Part shown: positions 19,220 to 29,015 of the stretch, piece by piece
Position numbering within the stretch: position 1 is the stretch's first letter
Layout of the letters: each line of letters begins with the position of its first letter
Assembly: GCA_030428865.1 (NCBI GenBank)
Contig: JAUIEK010000001.1
Span: 450,104 to 514,103, forward strand
Reading direction: 5' to 3'
Source: Bacteroidia bacterium
GTDB lineage: Bacteria; Bacteroidota; Bacteroidia; Flavobacteriales; Flavobacteriaceae
DNA length: 64,000 bases
The notes under the pieces: model-generated
What the model saw: the letters and a program-made list of their open reading frames with translations, nothing else
Told to the model about the DNA's origin: nothing
Databases searched by the model: none
Position numbers and translations under genes: made by a program

Positions 19220-20260
19220 ATGAAAGTAGATTATATTATAGTTGGTCTCGGGTTGGCAGGTTTGGCTTTTTCAGAGAAATTAGAAAAAGAAAACAAATCA
19301 TTTTTAGTTTTTGAGAATAATTCGCAAAACTCCTCATTAGTTGCGGGAGGCATATGCAATCCAGTAATCTTGAAAAGATTTACGCCTGTATGGAAAGCAA
19401 AAGAACAATTAGCTATATCATTACCGTTTTATGATCAACTAGAAAAAAAACTTCAAATACAGATTGATCAAAAATTCTTAACACGTAAAGTTTTTAAAAG
19501 TAAAAAAGATCAGAACAATTGGTTTGTTGCTTGTGATAATCCGTTATTATCAGATTATTTAAATACGACCATTTATCATGAAAAAATAAAGGGTATTATC
19601 GGTGATTTTGGATTTGGAGAAGTAATTAATACTGGAAGGATAAATACTTCTAGATTGATAGAATGTTACAGAAATTATCTTAGCAATAATGGATTAATTC
19701 GTTTTCAAAGATTTGATTATAATCAGTTAGAAATAACTAAAAAAGGAGTTGTCTATTCTGATGTTGAAGCCGAAAAAATTGTGTTTTGCGAAGGATTTGG
19801 AGTTAAGAAAAATCCATTTTTTAGAAATGTACCTCTTAAAGAAGCAAAAGGAGAATTAATTACTATTCATGCTCCTGATTTAAAAATAGATTTTTTAGTA
19901 AAATCTACCTTATTTGTGTTGCCTTTAGGAGAAGATTTATATAAGGTTGGAGCAACGTTTAATTGGGAAGATAAAACATCAAAACCGACTAAAGAAGGCA
20001 GAAAAGAGCTTGTAGAAAAACTCAAGCGAGTTATCGATGTTCCTTATAAAATTGTTGATCAAGAAGCGGGAATTAGACCAACAGTGAAAGATAGAAGACC
20101 TTTAGTAGGAGTTCATCCTGAGTATAAACAACTAGCTATATTAAATGGTTTGGGAACTAGAGGAGTTATGATTGCACCTTGGGCAGCCAATCAGTTATAC
20201 GAACATATAGCCTTAGAAAAAGAATTAGACTCAGAAATAGATATTAAGCGGTTTTCTTAG
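19220..20260 (+). CDS. FAD-dependent amino acid oxidase-like protein (DAO family)
   Basis: 346 aa. The N-terminal dinucleotide-binding motif IIVGLGLAGLAFSEKLEKE and a C-terminal GIRPTVKDRRPLVGVHPEY plus NGLGTRGVMIAPWAANQL are those of the DadA/ThiO-type FAD oxidoreductases. The substrate, probably an amine or amino acid, cannot be named. Soluble. Its 3' end overlaps the convergent DUF983 gene by 17 bp. Confidence 0.85.
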   Translation: MKVDYIIVGLGLAGLAFSEKLEKENKSFLVFENNSQNSSLVAGGICNPVILKRFTPVWKAKEQLAISLPFYDQLEKKLQIQIDQKFLTRKVFKSKKDQNNWFVACDNPLLSDYLNTTIYHEKIKGIIGDFGFGEVINTGRINTSRLIECYRNYLSNNGLIRFQRFDYNQLEITKKGVVYSDVEAEKIVFCEGFGVKKNPFFRNVPLKEAKGELITIHAPDLKIDFLVKSTLFVLPLGEDLYKVGATFNWEDKTSKPTKEGRKELVEKLKRVIDVPYKIVDQEAGIRPTVKDRRPLVGVHPEYKQLAILNGLGTRGVMIAPWAANQLYEHIALEKELDSEIDIKRFS

Positions 20261-20645
20261 CTTTTCTAGTACTATAGTTTTTATCAAACTTCACAAACAT
20301 ATTAATCCATAAAATTCTAGAAAGCCTTAGGTTTACTGGAGCAAGAACAACAAGAGCAATAATAATTGCGGCAAAAGTTTGTAGTAAGGATAAGCCAATA
20401 AAGGCTTTTGCAATTACAAAGGTGATTATACATAATGCTACTGTTTGGGCATAATTTACATACATGGCTCCGTAAAAAAATGAAGGTTCTATCATATACT
20501 TTAGCTCACAATGTGAGCAGTTCTTATGTAGTTTTGTTATTTTTTTAGGATGGAAAGAAAATGAGTGTTCAAAAAAATCACCTTCATGGCATCTAGGACA
20601 CTTCCCTTTAATAATACTATATACTTTCTGTCCTTTTTTAAACAT
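20244..20645 (-). CDS. DUF983 membrane protein with zinc ribbon
   Basis: 133 aa. An N-terminal zinc-ribbon-like region has C16PRC19 and C43SHC46, followed by EPSFFYGAMYVNYAQTVAL and two hydrophobic helices. This is the DUF983 family of small bacterial membrane proteins, some of which sit near cytochrome oxidase genes. Function unknown. Divergent from the ABC-F gene across a 50-bp spacer. Confidence 0.85.
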   Translation of the reverse strand: MFKKGQKVYSIIKGKCPRCHEGDFFEHSFSFHPKKITKLHKNCSHCELKYMIEPSFFYGAMYVNYAQTVALCIITFVIAKAFIGLSLLQTFAAIIIALVVLAPVNLRLSRILWINMFVKFDKNYSTRKAKKTA

Positions 20646-20664
20646 TATAGTGCCTTTTTTTAGC

Positions 20665-20672
20665 TAGTTTTG
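20665..20672 (+). promoter_or_regulatory. candidate ABC-F gene -7 element
   Basis: TAGTTTTG matches TAnnTTTG, 23 nt before the ATG at 20696. Confidence 0.35.
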
Positions 20673-20695
20673 CACTACAAAATTACAGTATTTTC

Positions 20696-22615
20696 ATGGT
20701 TAATGTACACGATTTGACCGTTAGTTTTTCGGGGTCAGATTTATTTTCTGGTATTACTTTTAAGTTAAATAAAGGTGATAGAGTCGGGCTTATTGGTAAG
20801 AACGGAGCAGGTAAATCAACACTTCTTAAAGTGTTGTCAAAAGATATAGAAAGCTCAGGAGGAACTATTGCGTTCGATAAAGAGATAAAAATAGGTTTTC
20901 TACGTCAAGATATTGATTTTGAAAAAGGAAGAACAATTTTAGAAGAAGCTTATCAAGCGTTTGAAGAAATTAAGGAAATAGAAAGTAAGCTAGAGAAAAT
21001 AAATACACAATTAAACACAAGAACAGATTATGAAAGTGATAGTTATAATCAACTTATAATTGACCTAAACGAATTCACTGAACGATACGAGTTATTAGGA
21101 GGATACAATTATCAAGGAGAAACCGAAAAAATTCTTCAAGGTCTTGGTTTTCAAAGAAGTGATTTTGATAAATTAACAGAGACATTTTCTGGCGGTTGGC
21201 GTATGCGAATTGAACTCGCAAAATTACTGCTTCAAAACAATGATGTTTTATTATTAGATGAACCTACAAATCACTTAGATATCGAATCGATTATTTGGTT
21301 AGAAAGCTTTCTAAAAAACTATGCGGGAGCAGTTGTGTTAGTTTCGCACGATAAAATGTTTTTAGATAATGTAACCAATAGAACTATCGAAATTTCTTTG
21401 GGTAAAATTTACGATTATAAAAAACCGTATTCTCAGTTTTTAGAACTAAGGAAAGATATTAAAGAAAAACAGCTTCAAACTCAGAAAAATCAAGAGAAAG
21501 AGATAAAGCAAACACAACAACTCATTGATAAATTTAGAGCTAAAGCAAGTAAAGCTTCGATGGCTCAATCGCTTATCAAAAAATTAGATAAAGTAGAAAT
21601 CATAGAGGTAGATGAAGATGATATAGCTACGATGAATGTACAATTTCGAATATCTCATAATCCTGGGAAAATAATTTTTGAGGCAGAAGGTTTATCAAAG
21701 AATTATGGAGATAAGAAGGTGCTAGATAATGTTGAGTTGCTCATAGAACGGAATAGTAGAATTGCTTTTGTAGGTCAAAATGGGCAAGGAAAATCAACTT
21801 TAGCAAAAATGATGGTTGGAGAAATTCCTTTTTCAGGAAGCTTGAAAGTCGGTCACAACGTTCAGATAGGTTATTTTGCTCAAAATCAATCAGAGTATTT
21901 GCCACCTGAAAAGACTGTTTTAGAAGTTATGGAAGATGCCGCTAATGATGAAAACCGTACCAGAGTACGAGATATGCTGGGCGCATTTTTATTTTCAGGA
22001 GATGCAGTTGATAAAAAAACGAAAGTGCTCTCTGGAGGAGAACGAAATAGATTGGCTCTCTGTAAATTATTATTATCTCCGTTCAATGTTTTAGTGATGG
22101 ATGAGCCTACAAATCATTTAGATATTGCTTCTAAAAATGTACTTAAAAAAGCACTTGAAAAGTTTGATGGAACACTCATTATCGTATCGCATGATAGGGA
22201 GTTTCTACAAGGATTAACTACTAAAGTGTATGGTTTTAAAGATCGTGTTATTAAAGAATATCTTGGAGATATTGATTATTTTTTAGAAGAGCATAAAATG
22301 CAAAGCTTACGAGAAGCAGAAAAAAGAACTACAACTAAGTCAGAAAAAAAACAAAAATCACAGAGTGACTTTTCACTAACTAAAGAACAAGAAAAAGAGC
22401 TTCGAAAACTAAAAAATAAACTAGCCAAAATAGAAACAGAAATCAGTGATTTAGAAGCCGAAATAAAAGAGATTGACGTTGCGCTTGCAGAGAATTATGA
22501 AGAGACTTCTAGTAAACCTGATTTTTTTGCGAATTACGAAGCTAAAAAAAGCCGATATGAATTACTAATGGAAAAGTGGGAGGAAGCTGAAGAAAAAGTA
22601 GCTAACTTTATGTAA
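20696..22615 (+). CDS. ABC-F family ATP-binding protein
   Basis: 639 aa with two ABC domains and no transmembrane segments. Domain 1: Walker A GLIGKNGAGKST, signature FSGGWRMRIELAKLL, Walker B VLLLDEPTNHLD. Domain 2: AFVGQNGQGKST, LSGGERNRLALCKLL, VLVMDEPTNHLD. The charged helical linker between them is the ABC-F P-site tRNA interaction motif region, and a C-terminal coiled coil (about 560-639) resembles that of Uup/YheS-type proteins. Likely a ribosome-associated translation factor; whether it gives antibiotic protection cannot be judged. The next gene overlaps its stop by 1 bp. Confidence 0.93.
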   Translation: MVNVHDLTVSFSGSDLFSGITFKLNKGDRVGLIGKNGAGKSTLLKVLSKDIESSGGTIAFDKEIKIGFLRQDIDFEKGRTILEEAYQAFEEIKEIESKLEKINTQLNTRTDYESDSYNQLIIDLNEFTERYELLGGYNYQGETEKILQGLGFQRSDFDKLTETFSGGWRMRIELAKLLLQNNDVLLLDEPTNHLDIESIIWLESFLKNYAGAVVLVSHDKMFLDNVTNRTIEISLGKIYDYKKPYSQFLELRKDIKEKQLQTQKNQEKEIKQTQQLIDKFRAKASKASMAQSLIKKLDKVEIIEVDEDDIATMNVQFRISHNPGKIIFEAEGLSKNYGDKKVLDNVELLIERNSRIAFVGQNGQGKSTLAKMMVGEIPFSGSLKVGHNVQIGYFAQNQSEYLPPEKTVLEVMEDAANDENRTRVRDMLGAFLFSGDAVDKKTKVLSGGERNRLALCKLLLSPFNVLVMDEPTNHLDIASKNVLKKALEKFDGTLIIVSHDREFLQGLTTKVYGFKDRVIKEYLGDIDYFLEEHKMQSLREAEKRTTTKSEKKQKSQSDFSLTKEQEKELRKLKNKLAKIETEISDLEAEIKEIDVALAENYEETSSKPDFFANYEAKKSRYELLMEKWEEAEEKVANFM

Positions 22616-23553
22616 TGTCTTTTTTTGATTCTGCAAACGTTATAAATCAACAGGTAAAAGCTTCTATTCTATCAGAAAAAAATATTCAGCTTTTTGTAAA
22701 GAGAGAAGATGCGATTCACTCAGATATTTCTGGGAATAAGTATAGAAAATTAAAATACAACCTTAAAGCAGCTAAAGATGAAGGTTTTACTAAAATTATA
22801 ACTTTTGGAGGCGCTTTTTCCAATCATATTTTGGCAACTGCTGTAGCAGGTAATTTAGCTGGTTTGCAAACAGTAGGGATTATTAGAGGAGAAGAATTAG
22901 GAGAAAATATCAAAGAAACACTTTCTCTAAATCCTACTTTAAAAAATGCATATGATGGTGGAATGAAGTTTGAATTTATTTCTCGGAAAGATTACAGAGA
23001 AAAAATGAATTCAGTTTTTCTAGAAAAACTAGCAAAAAAACACGGTGCTTTTTACCTTCTGCCAGAAGGAGGCACGAACAAGCTTGCAGTAAAAGGCTGT
23101 GAAGAGATTTTAACAGAACAAGATACTGAGTTTGATTATATTTGTTGTTGTGTGGGAACTGGAGGGACGTTAGCTGGAATTATTAACTCAGCAAAAAATC
23201 ATCAAAAAGTTTTAGGTTTTCCGGCTTTAAAAGGAGATTTTTTAAGAGAAGAAATTTCTGGCTTTGTTGAAAATTCTGCTCAGTGGAATTTGATTACTGA
23301 TTATCATTTTGGAGGATATGCAAAATATACCGAAGAACTTATTCGTTTTATAAATGATTTTAAAAGAGAGACTTCCATTCCTTTAGATCCAATCTATACT
23401 GGGAAAATGATGTTTGGAGTTTTTGATATGATTAAAAAGAACCAGTTTCCAGAGTCAACAAAAATACTGGCTGTTCATACAGGTGGTTTACAAGGAATAG
23501 AAGGATTTAATGAAGTACTCAAGAAAAAAAAGACAGGATTAAAAGTTGTGTAG
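22615..23553 (+). CDS. PLP-dependent ACC deaminase/D-cysteine desulfhydrase-like protein
   Basis: 312 aa, fold type II PLP enzyme. The lysine motif SGNKYRKLKYNLKAAKDEG, then FGGAFSNHILATAVAG and the phosphate loop CCVGTGGTLAGI, place it in the 1-aminocyclopropane-1-carboxylate deaminase/D-cysteine desulfhydrase family. The true substrate is uncertain because the two activities are not separable by sequence alone. It begins within the stop of the ABC-F gene (TAATG) and is followed immediately by the glucosaminidase gene, forming a three-gene unit. Confidence 0.88.
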   Translation: MSFFDSANVINQQVKASILSEKNIQLFVKREDAIHSDISGNKYRKLKYNLKAAKDEGFTKIITFGGAFSNHILATAVAGNLAGLQTVGIIRGEELGENIKETLSLNPTLKNAYDGGMKFEFISRKDYREKMNSVFLEKLAKKHGAFYLLPEGGTNKLAVKGCEEILTEQDTEFDYICCCVGTGGTLAGIINSAKNHQKVLGFPALKGDFLREEISGFVENSAQWNLITDYHFGGYAKYTEELIRFINDFKRETSIPLDPIYTGKMMFGVFDMIKKNQFPESTKILAVHTGGLQGIEGFNEVLKKKKTGLKVV

Positions 23554-24381
23554 ATGAAGCAAGCTAAACCATTTATTTTTTTATTTTTTTTATTTTTTTT
23601 AATTGGCTGCGGATCTAGTAAAAAGGTTGCTAAAAAAGAACAGTCAAAGACCACTAATAAAGAGCTTTCTCCTAAAAAACTGCCTTCTGTTGGTCAGAAT
23701 AAACATGTAAGAAAGTTAGAGAAGAAGAATACAAGATTGAATAATTATACATTGGCATATATTAAAAAATATGCGCCTATTGCAGTAATAGAAATGCACA
23801 AATATAAAATTCCGGCTAGTATTACACTCGCTCAAGGAATTTTAGAATCAGGAAATGGAAGAAGTACTTTAGCAAGAAAATCAAATAATCACTTTGGTAT
23901 AAAATGCCATAAAGGTTGGAATGGCGGTCGTGTGTATTATGATGATGATGAAAAAGGAGAATGTTTTCGAAAATACAAATATGCACAATCTTCTTATGAA
24001 GATCATTCGGAGTTTTTAACATCCAGAAGAAGATATGCCGATCTTTTTAAACTTAACTTGAAAAATTATAAAGGTTGGGCTCGTGGTTTAAAAAAAGCAG
24101 GATATGCTACAGATAGAAAATATCCTCAAAAATTGATTAAAATTATTCAAGATTACGAGCTTTATGAATTTGATAAGGTTAGCAAAACGGAGTTAAAAAA
24201 GGAGAAACGTATTGTTGATAAAGAAAAGAAAAATGATGCTACAAAAGTATATAAAGTAAAAAAAGGAGACACGTTGTATTCTATTGCTAGAAAATTTGGT
24301 ATTACAGTAGATAAGTTACAAGAGCTTAATAAGCTGGAAAGCACAATAATATCAATAGGGCAAGAATTAATAATCGAATAA
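23554..24381 (+). CDS. lipoprotein N-acetylglucosaminidase with LysM domain
   Basis: 275 aa. Lipoprotein signal ending FLIGC (Cys19). The glucosaminidase domain (about 65-205) has SITLAQGILESGNGRSTLA with the catalytic Glu and SNNHFGIKCHKGW. A C-terminal LysM repeat (KVYKVKKGDTLYSIARKFG to GQELIIE) binds peptidoglycan. Likely a membrane-anchored peptidoglycan hydrolase used in cell-wall turnover or septation. A strong terminator follows. Confidence 0.93.
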   Translation: MKQAKPFIFLFFLFFLIGCGSSKKVAKKEQSKTTNKELSPKKLPSVGQNKHVRKLEKKNTRLNNYTLAYIKKYAPIAVIEMHKYKIPASITLAQGILESGNGRSTLARKSNNHFGIKCHKGWNGGRVYYDDDEKGECFRKYKYAQSSYEDHSEFLTSRRRYADLFKLNLKNYKGWARGLKKAGYATDRKYPQKLIKIIQDYELYEFDKVSKTELKKEKRIVDKEKKNDATKVYKVKKGDTLYSIARKFGITVDKLQELNKLESTIISIGQELIIE

Positions 24382-24382
24382 A

Positions 24383-24415
24383 AAAAAGCGAAAATCTTCA
24401 TGATTTTCGCTTTTT
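24383..24415. terminator. terminator after the glucosaminidase gene
   Basis: AAAAAGCGAAAATC and GATTTTCGCTTTTT form a 14-bp stem with a TTCAT loop. A/T tails on both sides suit the convergent VWA gene as well. Confidence 0.85.
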
Positions 24416-24437
24416 AACTAACTAATAACCAAAGCTC

Positions 24438-25565
24438 TTACCATGAATAATTTTTTTTAATTGCTTGTTTTTTGATGGCTTTAATTAACACACTCTCTAG
24501 TTCATTTTTATTAGAAGATTCTCGTTGTTTTTTTGCAACATAAGCTCTTCGTTTTTTACTCAAGGCATTAATCTTTTCTTTTATTTCAGATCGAGTTTTA
24601 CGTTGTTTTTCTACATGTTTTTTAAGCTCTTTATCTGATAATTTCTGTAAATCTTTTGGTAAATACTTTCTTTCAATTTTAGAATAGTCAATTTCTTCTT
24701 TTTCTGATTTATCTACCAAATCCCATGAAGCGTTATTGTATAATCTGCTACTCTTACTACTAGCTCTTTTTACAATTACCACTTCATCTAGTTCTTCTGC
24801 ATTAGCATCTTGTGCAGATTGATTGGAATATTTTTTTCTGCCAGAAGAGCCGTAGTAGATATACGTTTTGTTTAGTTTTTTATTTAGAATGATAATTTCA
24901 TCGTCGTAAGGAGTAATAATATGAACAATTTTTTTGTTGTGATCAATATTCATATAATCACCTCCTCCAAGTTCAGCTCCATCTTTCCACATTCCTGAAA
25001 TTCCTTGATTGTAACTGCCACAAAAAATTGTGTTGATGATAACATCTTTTTCTTTAGCGTCAGCAATAGCTTCTTTGTAATTAATTTTTCCTTGTGTAAA
25101 AGGCTCATTACCAGCTATAAATATTAATCGTAAATCATTTTTCTTCTTGCCCCATTCTAATTCTTTTAACGAAGAACTAATTACTTGTCCACAATATTCC
25201 TTGCCTCCATTAGTAGTTAATGAGAATAATTTTTCTGATATTTCATCTAAATCAGAACTAAAAGATAATACCTGTCTTATATAACCGTCAGAAGATTCTA
25301 ATCGATCATTTCCGTATTCATACAAAGCAATTTCTAAACTAGGTTTCTGAATCCCATATTTAGCATACGATAATTCATTTACAATTTCCCATAGTTGTGT
25401 TTTTGCTTGACTAATAAGTCCATCCATACTATTACTAGTATCTAATAACAAAGCGACTTTTATAGTCTGACTTTTCTTTGTGTCATCTTTTGGGTTGTTG
25501 GCATATACCATTGTTGACAACCCTAGAAAAAGAAATAGGATGATTTTTAATGTTCTTGTTTCCAT
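24438..25565 (-). CDS. exported von Willebrand factor A domain protein
   Basis: 375 aa with an N-terminal signal (LKIILFLFLGLSTMVYA). The VWA domain (about 35-215) has the MIDAS motif D42TSNS46 and FIAGNEPFTQG. The C-terminal ~120 residues are very rich in Lys/Arg/Glu (EKEEIDYSKIERKYLPKDL, KKHVEKQRKTRSEIK-like), predicted helical. Probably periplasmic or surface-located and metal-binding; ligand unknown. Monocistronic. Confidence 0.85.
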   Translation of the reverse strand: METRTLKIILFLFLGLSTMVYANNPKDDTKKSQTIKVALLLDTSNSMDGLISQAKTQLWEIVNELSYAKYGIQKPSLEIALYEYGNDRLESSDGYIRQVLSFSSDLDEISEKLFSLTTNGGKEYCGQVISSSLKELEWGKKKNDLRLIFIAGNEPFTQGKINYKEAIADAKEKDVIINTIFCGSYNQGISGMWKDGAELGGGDYMNIDHNKKIVHIITPYDDEIIILNKKLNKTYIYYGSSGRKKYSNQSAQDANAEELDEVVIVKRASSKSSRLYNNASWDLVDKSEKEEIDYSKIERKYLPKDLQKLSDKELKKHVEKQRKTRSEIKEKINALSKKRRAYVAKKQRESSNKNELESVLIKAIKKQAIKKNYSW

Positions 25566-25755
25566 AATTTTTCGATCTAATCAGATTGTTTAAATGCTTG
25601 TATTCAATTATCAGACCAAACCTGAAAATATAAAAAACACTTTAAAATTTATAAGGGTTATTTTATTGTTGAATAAAGAAACTAAATTGTATTCTTTTTC
25701 AGAAAAATTAGTAGAATGGCGTATCTTTATTCATTGCTTTAGATAAATAACCTAT

Positions 25756-26250
25756 ATGGATGTAAAATTTCAGGCAGCTATAATATCAGGTGCATTTTTA
25801 CTGATGATTTTATTGATGACTTTTACCAAAAGGCTCACAAAAAAAATCACTCTAGTTAAGAAGTTAGAACCTAATAGAAAGAAAGTAGTATTAAATGTAT
25901 TTTACTTTTTATACTATCTTCTTTTTGGTACCGTGGTAATTGTTGTTTTAGGAATTGATTTTGAAAGACTTTCCTTGTTTATTTCTTCTGCATTAGCAGT
26001 TTTAGGAATTGCTTTTGTTGCTCAATGGTCACTGTTATCAAATTTAACAGCCAGTATTATTATTTTCTTTTACCATCCTCTCAAAATAGGAGACAGAATA
26101 AAAGTTTTAGATAAAGAGCTTGATTTTACGGGTGTTGTAAAAAACATCACAGGGTTTTACGTATTAATAGAAACAGACAAAAAACAACAAATAACAATTC
26201 CTAATTCGATTATTTTACAGAAAGGAATTGAGCTTTACGAAAACGAATAA
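25756..26250 (+). CDS. short MscS-family mechanosensitive channel
   Basis: 164 aa, about half the length of E. coli MscS. Three hydrophobic helices end in the pore-helix-like ALAVLGIAFVAQWSLLSNLTASIIIF, followed by the beta domain (HPLKIGDRIKVLDK, FTGVVKNITGFYVLI, IPNSIIL). The C-terminal alpha/beta vestibule is absent. Such short forms are frequent in Flavobacteriaceae, so this is probably not a truncation. The gamma carbonic anhydrase starts 5 bp later. Confidence 0.85.
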   Translation: MDVKFQAAIISGAFLLMILLMTFTKRLTKKITLVKKLEPNRKKVVLNVFYFLYYLLFGTVVIVVLGIDFERLSLFISSALAVLGIAFVAQWSLLSNLTASIIIFFYHPLKIGDRIKVLDKELDFTGVVKNITGFYVLIETDKKQQITIPNSIILQKGIELYENE

Positions 26251-26255
26251 TTCAA

Positions 26256-26774
26256 ATGGCTTTACTAAAATCGGTAAACAATAAAAGCCCAGAAATACCA
26301 GCAGATTGCTATGTGGCAGAAAATGCGACAATTGTTGGTAACGTTGTTATGGGTAATCAATGTAGTATTTGGTTTAATGCGGTTATAAGAGGTGACGTTC
26401 ACTATATTAAAATAGGAAATAAAGTAAACATACAAGATGGAGCTGTTATTCATGCTACCTACAAAACATCTCCTACAACTATAGGCAATAATGTTTCTAT
26501 TGGTCATAATGCAATAGTTCATGGTTGTACAATTCACGATAACGTGCTTATTGGTATGGGAAGTATCGTAATGGATGACTGTGTAATTGAAAGCAATTCA
26601 ATTATTGCTGCAGGTGCTGTGGTTACTAAAAATACTCATGTAAAAACAGGGAGTATTTATGCGGGCGTTCCTGCTAAAAAAGTGAAGGATATTTCGAAAG
26701 AGTTAATTTCTGGAGAGATCGATAGAATTGCTAATAACTATGTAAAATATGCTGGTTGGTTTCAAGAAAAGTAA
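26256..26774 (+). CDS. gamma carbonic anhydrase family protein (left-handed beta helix)
   Basis: 172 aa with hexapeptide repeats. NQCSIWFNAVIRGDVHYIKIG, the QDGAVIHA segment, and SIGHNAIVHGCTIHDN carry the His residues expected to bind metal in CamH/YrdA-type proteins. Whether it hydrates CO2 is unproven for this subgroup. Cytosolic trimer by family. In an operon with the short MscS gene and closed by a terminator. Confidence 0.9.
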   Translation: MALLKSVNNKSPEIPADCYVAENATIVGNVVMGNQCSIWFNAVIRGDVHYIKIGNKVNIQDGAVIHATYKTSPTTIGNNVSIGHNAIVHGCTIHDNVLIGMGSIVMDDCVIESNSIIAAGAVVTKNTHVKTGSIYAGVPAKKVKDISKELISGEIDRIANNYVKYAGWFQEK

Positions 26775-26798
26775 AACCCAGTTTAAAAACTGGGTTTT
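26773..26798 (+). terminator. terminator after the gamma carbonic anhydrase gene
   Basis: AAAACCCAGTTT and AAACTGGGTTTT pair around a tight loop. The T-rich tail suits either strand. Confidence 0.75.
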
Positions 26799-26822
26799 CA
26801 ATTAATTCAAAAAAGCACACTT

Positions 26823-27293
26823 TTAATTCTTCTCTCGCATCTTAAATTCTCTTCGTTTTTTCTGCTCCATTATCTTTTTTTTAACAGCTCTTTTTTTATG
26901 AAGTTTATTTCTTTTTGCTCGCTTTTTGAACTTTTCATATTGCTCGTTTGTGAGTATTGATTTCATTTTTCTATGAAAATCAATTTGATGATCTAAGCGT
27001 TCATTTTCTAGATTATATCGCTCATCAGCACTTAATGATTGCTTAGATTCTTTTTGTTTTTTTCTATCCTCTCGAACTTTTCTTTTCATTTTTATTTGAT
27101 CCTCTAGTAACGATTGTATTTTACGTTGCTGTGCATCATTTAAATCCAGTTCGAGTGTCATTTTTTTTGCAGCTAATGTAGCCCGTTGTTCTATAGAAAA
27201 CTCTTCTTTGTATGAGACTCTATTTTTTCTTTGTGCTTGAATAGTTGCTGTATAAATAAGTACTACAACTAATAAACTGAGTGTTTTTTTCAT
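26823..27293 (-). CDS. Spy/CpxP-like exported small basic protein
   Basis: 156 aa with a cleavable signal (MKKTLSLLVVVLIYTATIQAQ). The mature part is helical and highly charged, with LELDLNDAQQRKIQSLLEDQI and SILTNEQYEKFKKR. These are the paired L-T/N-x-x-Q motifs that define LTXXQ (Spy/CpxP) periplasmic proteins. A role in periplasmic chaperoning or stress sensing follows from the family. The C-terminus is strongly basic. Confidence 0.7.
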   Translation of the reverse strand: MKKTLSLLVVVLIYTATIQAQRKNRVSYKEEFSIEQRATLAAKKMTLELDLNDAQQRKIQSLLEDQIKMKRKVREDRKKQKESKQSLSADERYNLENERLDHQIDFHRKMKSILTNEQYEKFKKRAKRNKLHKKRAVKKKIMEQKKRREFKMREKN

Positions 27294-27395
27294 GATATTC
27301 TGTTTTTAAGGTTTCTTTCGTGCATTTATGACATATAAATTTATGAAAGGTTTAACTTTGGGTTCTATTTTAACACTTGATTAACTGTATTTAGT

Positions 27396-29015
27396 ATGAA
27401 GAAATTCGTGTTTTTAGTATTCTTTTTTCCTGCTGTTTTTTGGGGGCAAGATTCAACAAAAGTAAACTTGAGTAACCCTAATGCAACGATATACAACCAT
27501 ATTTACTATTTGCAAAATAGTTCATATAAACCAAAACTTGCAGCGAAATCAATTTATGGATTAAAGGAAAAAGAAGCCATTAAAACGGCTGTAAAAATCA
27601 AAAGGGTTTTAGATGGTAAAGGGCTTCAGATAGATTTTAATGAAGTGCCTACAAATCCGAATTATAAAGATTCTATAGGATACAGCACCTATTCAAAGTA
27701 TGTTTTATTTCCTAACAGAATGCCACAGATTTCTGTAGAGAAAAGAGGTAATCAATGGTATTATTCAGAAGAAACCATTCAAAGTATTGATGAGTTGTAT
27801 AATGAAGTGTACCCTTGGTATGTAGAAAAAGTGCAAGATGTAATGCCAGGAGCTGGTTATAAAAAGTTTTTAGGAATTGAATTATGGCAGTATATAAGTA
27901 TTGTACTATTAATTATTGCTTCTTGGATTCTTTTTCTTGTCGTTAAACGTATTGTCTTTACCATACTCAAGAAAGTTCTTTTTCGATTTTTGAATCTAGA
28001 AAACAAAGATAGTGTTGCGGCTATTAGAAAACTTGCACACCCAATAAGTCTTCTTGTTGCGTTGGCTCTTATCGATAAAATTTTTCCATCTCTACAGTTT
28101 GGACTCGAAATAAATAAATGGGTTATTTTAGGAATTAATATAACAGCTACTATTTTTTGGATTTATGTGTTTTTAAAACTATCAACTGTAGTTGTTAATA
28201 TTTATGAGAATTATACAGGAAAAACAGAAGGAAAATTAGATGATCAACTCGTTCCTATACTCAAGAATTTTTTAGTAGGACTCATCTTAGTTGCCGGTTT
28301 ATTTAAGATGTTGGTTCATATGGGAGTAAACGTAGCAACATTAATAGCAGGATTGTCTATTGGTGGTTTGGCCATTGCATTTGCATCTCAAGATACCGTT
28401 AAAAACTTGATCGGAACTGTAATGATTTTTGTAGATAAACCTTTTCATATTGGTGATTGGATTGTTGCAGGAGATGTTTCAGGTACAGTAGAGGAAGTTG
28501 GTTTTCGATCTACTAGAATTCGAGCTGCCGATACATCAATCTTTCAGATTTCAAACAGTAGATTGTCCGAAATGACTATCAATAACAAAGGACTTTTATT
28601 ATATAGAAGATACAATACACAATTAGGAATTCGATACGATACACCTCCAGAGCTAATAGAAGCCTTTGTACAAGGAATAAGAGATATTGTTGTTACATTT
28701 CCAGATACTCGAACAGAAGCGCACAATGTAGAGTTTGTTGGTTTTGGTGATTCTGGTTTGCTTATTATGGTAAACGTTTACTTTAATAGTGTGGCTTGGG
28801 GAGAAGAACAACGATCTAAACATAAGTTACATTTGGCTATATTAAAACTAGCTGCTGCTTTAGGAGTTGATTTTGCTTTTCCGTCTACTACAATGATGAT
28901 AGAGCAATTTCCAGAAAAAAAAGGATTTGATATGGAATACAATACAGATCCAGAAAGAATAAGAACTGTTGTAAGCAGCTTTTTAGAGGAATTTAAGAAA
29001 GAAAACGAATCTTAG
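27396..29015 (+). CDS. MscS-family mechanosensitive channel with periplasmic domain
   Basis: 539 aa. Signal peptide (KKFVFLVFFFPAVFWGQ), an ~130-residue periplasmic N-terminal domain, then transmembrane helices from about residue 165. The pore helix is AGLSIGGLAIAFASQDTVKNLIG and the beta domain PFHIGDWIVAGDVSGTVEEVGF. The C-terminal vestibule is complete (to about 525). Likely an osmotic safety valve. Its stop overlaps the convergent VTT-domain gene by 4 bp. Confidence 0.93.
   Translation: MKKFVFLVFFFPAVFWGQDSTKVNLSNPNATIYNHIYYLQNSSYKPKLAAKSIYGLKEKEAIKTAVKIKRVLDGKGLQIDFNEVPTNPNYKDSIGYSTYSKYVLFPNRMPQISVEKRGNQWYYSEETIQSIDELYNEVYPWYVEKVQDVMPGAGYKKFLGIELWQYISIVLLIIASWILFLVVKRIVFTILKKVLFRFLNLENKDSVAAIRKLAHPISLLVALALIDKIFPSLQFGLEINKWVILGINITATIFWIYVFLKLSTVVVNIYENYTGKTEGKLDDQLVPILKNFLVGLILVAGLFKMLVHMGVNVATLIAGLSIGGLAIAFASQDTVKNLIGTVMIFVDKPFHIGDWIVAGDVSGTVEEVGFRSTRIRAADTSIFQISNSRLSEMTINNKGLLLYRRYNTQLGIRYDTPPELIEAFVQGIRDIVVTFPDTRTEAHNVEFVGFGDSGLLIMVNVYFNSVAWGEEQRSKHKLHLAILKLAAALGVDFAFPSTTMMIEQFPEKKGFDMEYNTDPERIRTVVSSFLEEFKKENES

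Noticed and set aside
25756..26250. Truncated or frameshifted MscS pseudogene
   Set aside because: The short channel has a clean start, pore helix and beta domain and is tightly coupled to the next gene; short MscS forms are common in this family of bacteria.
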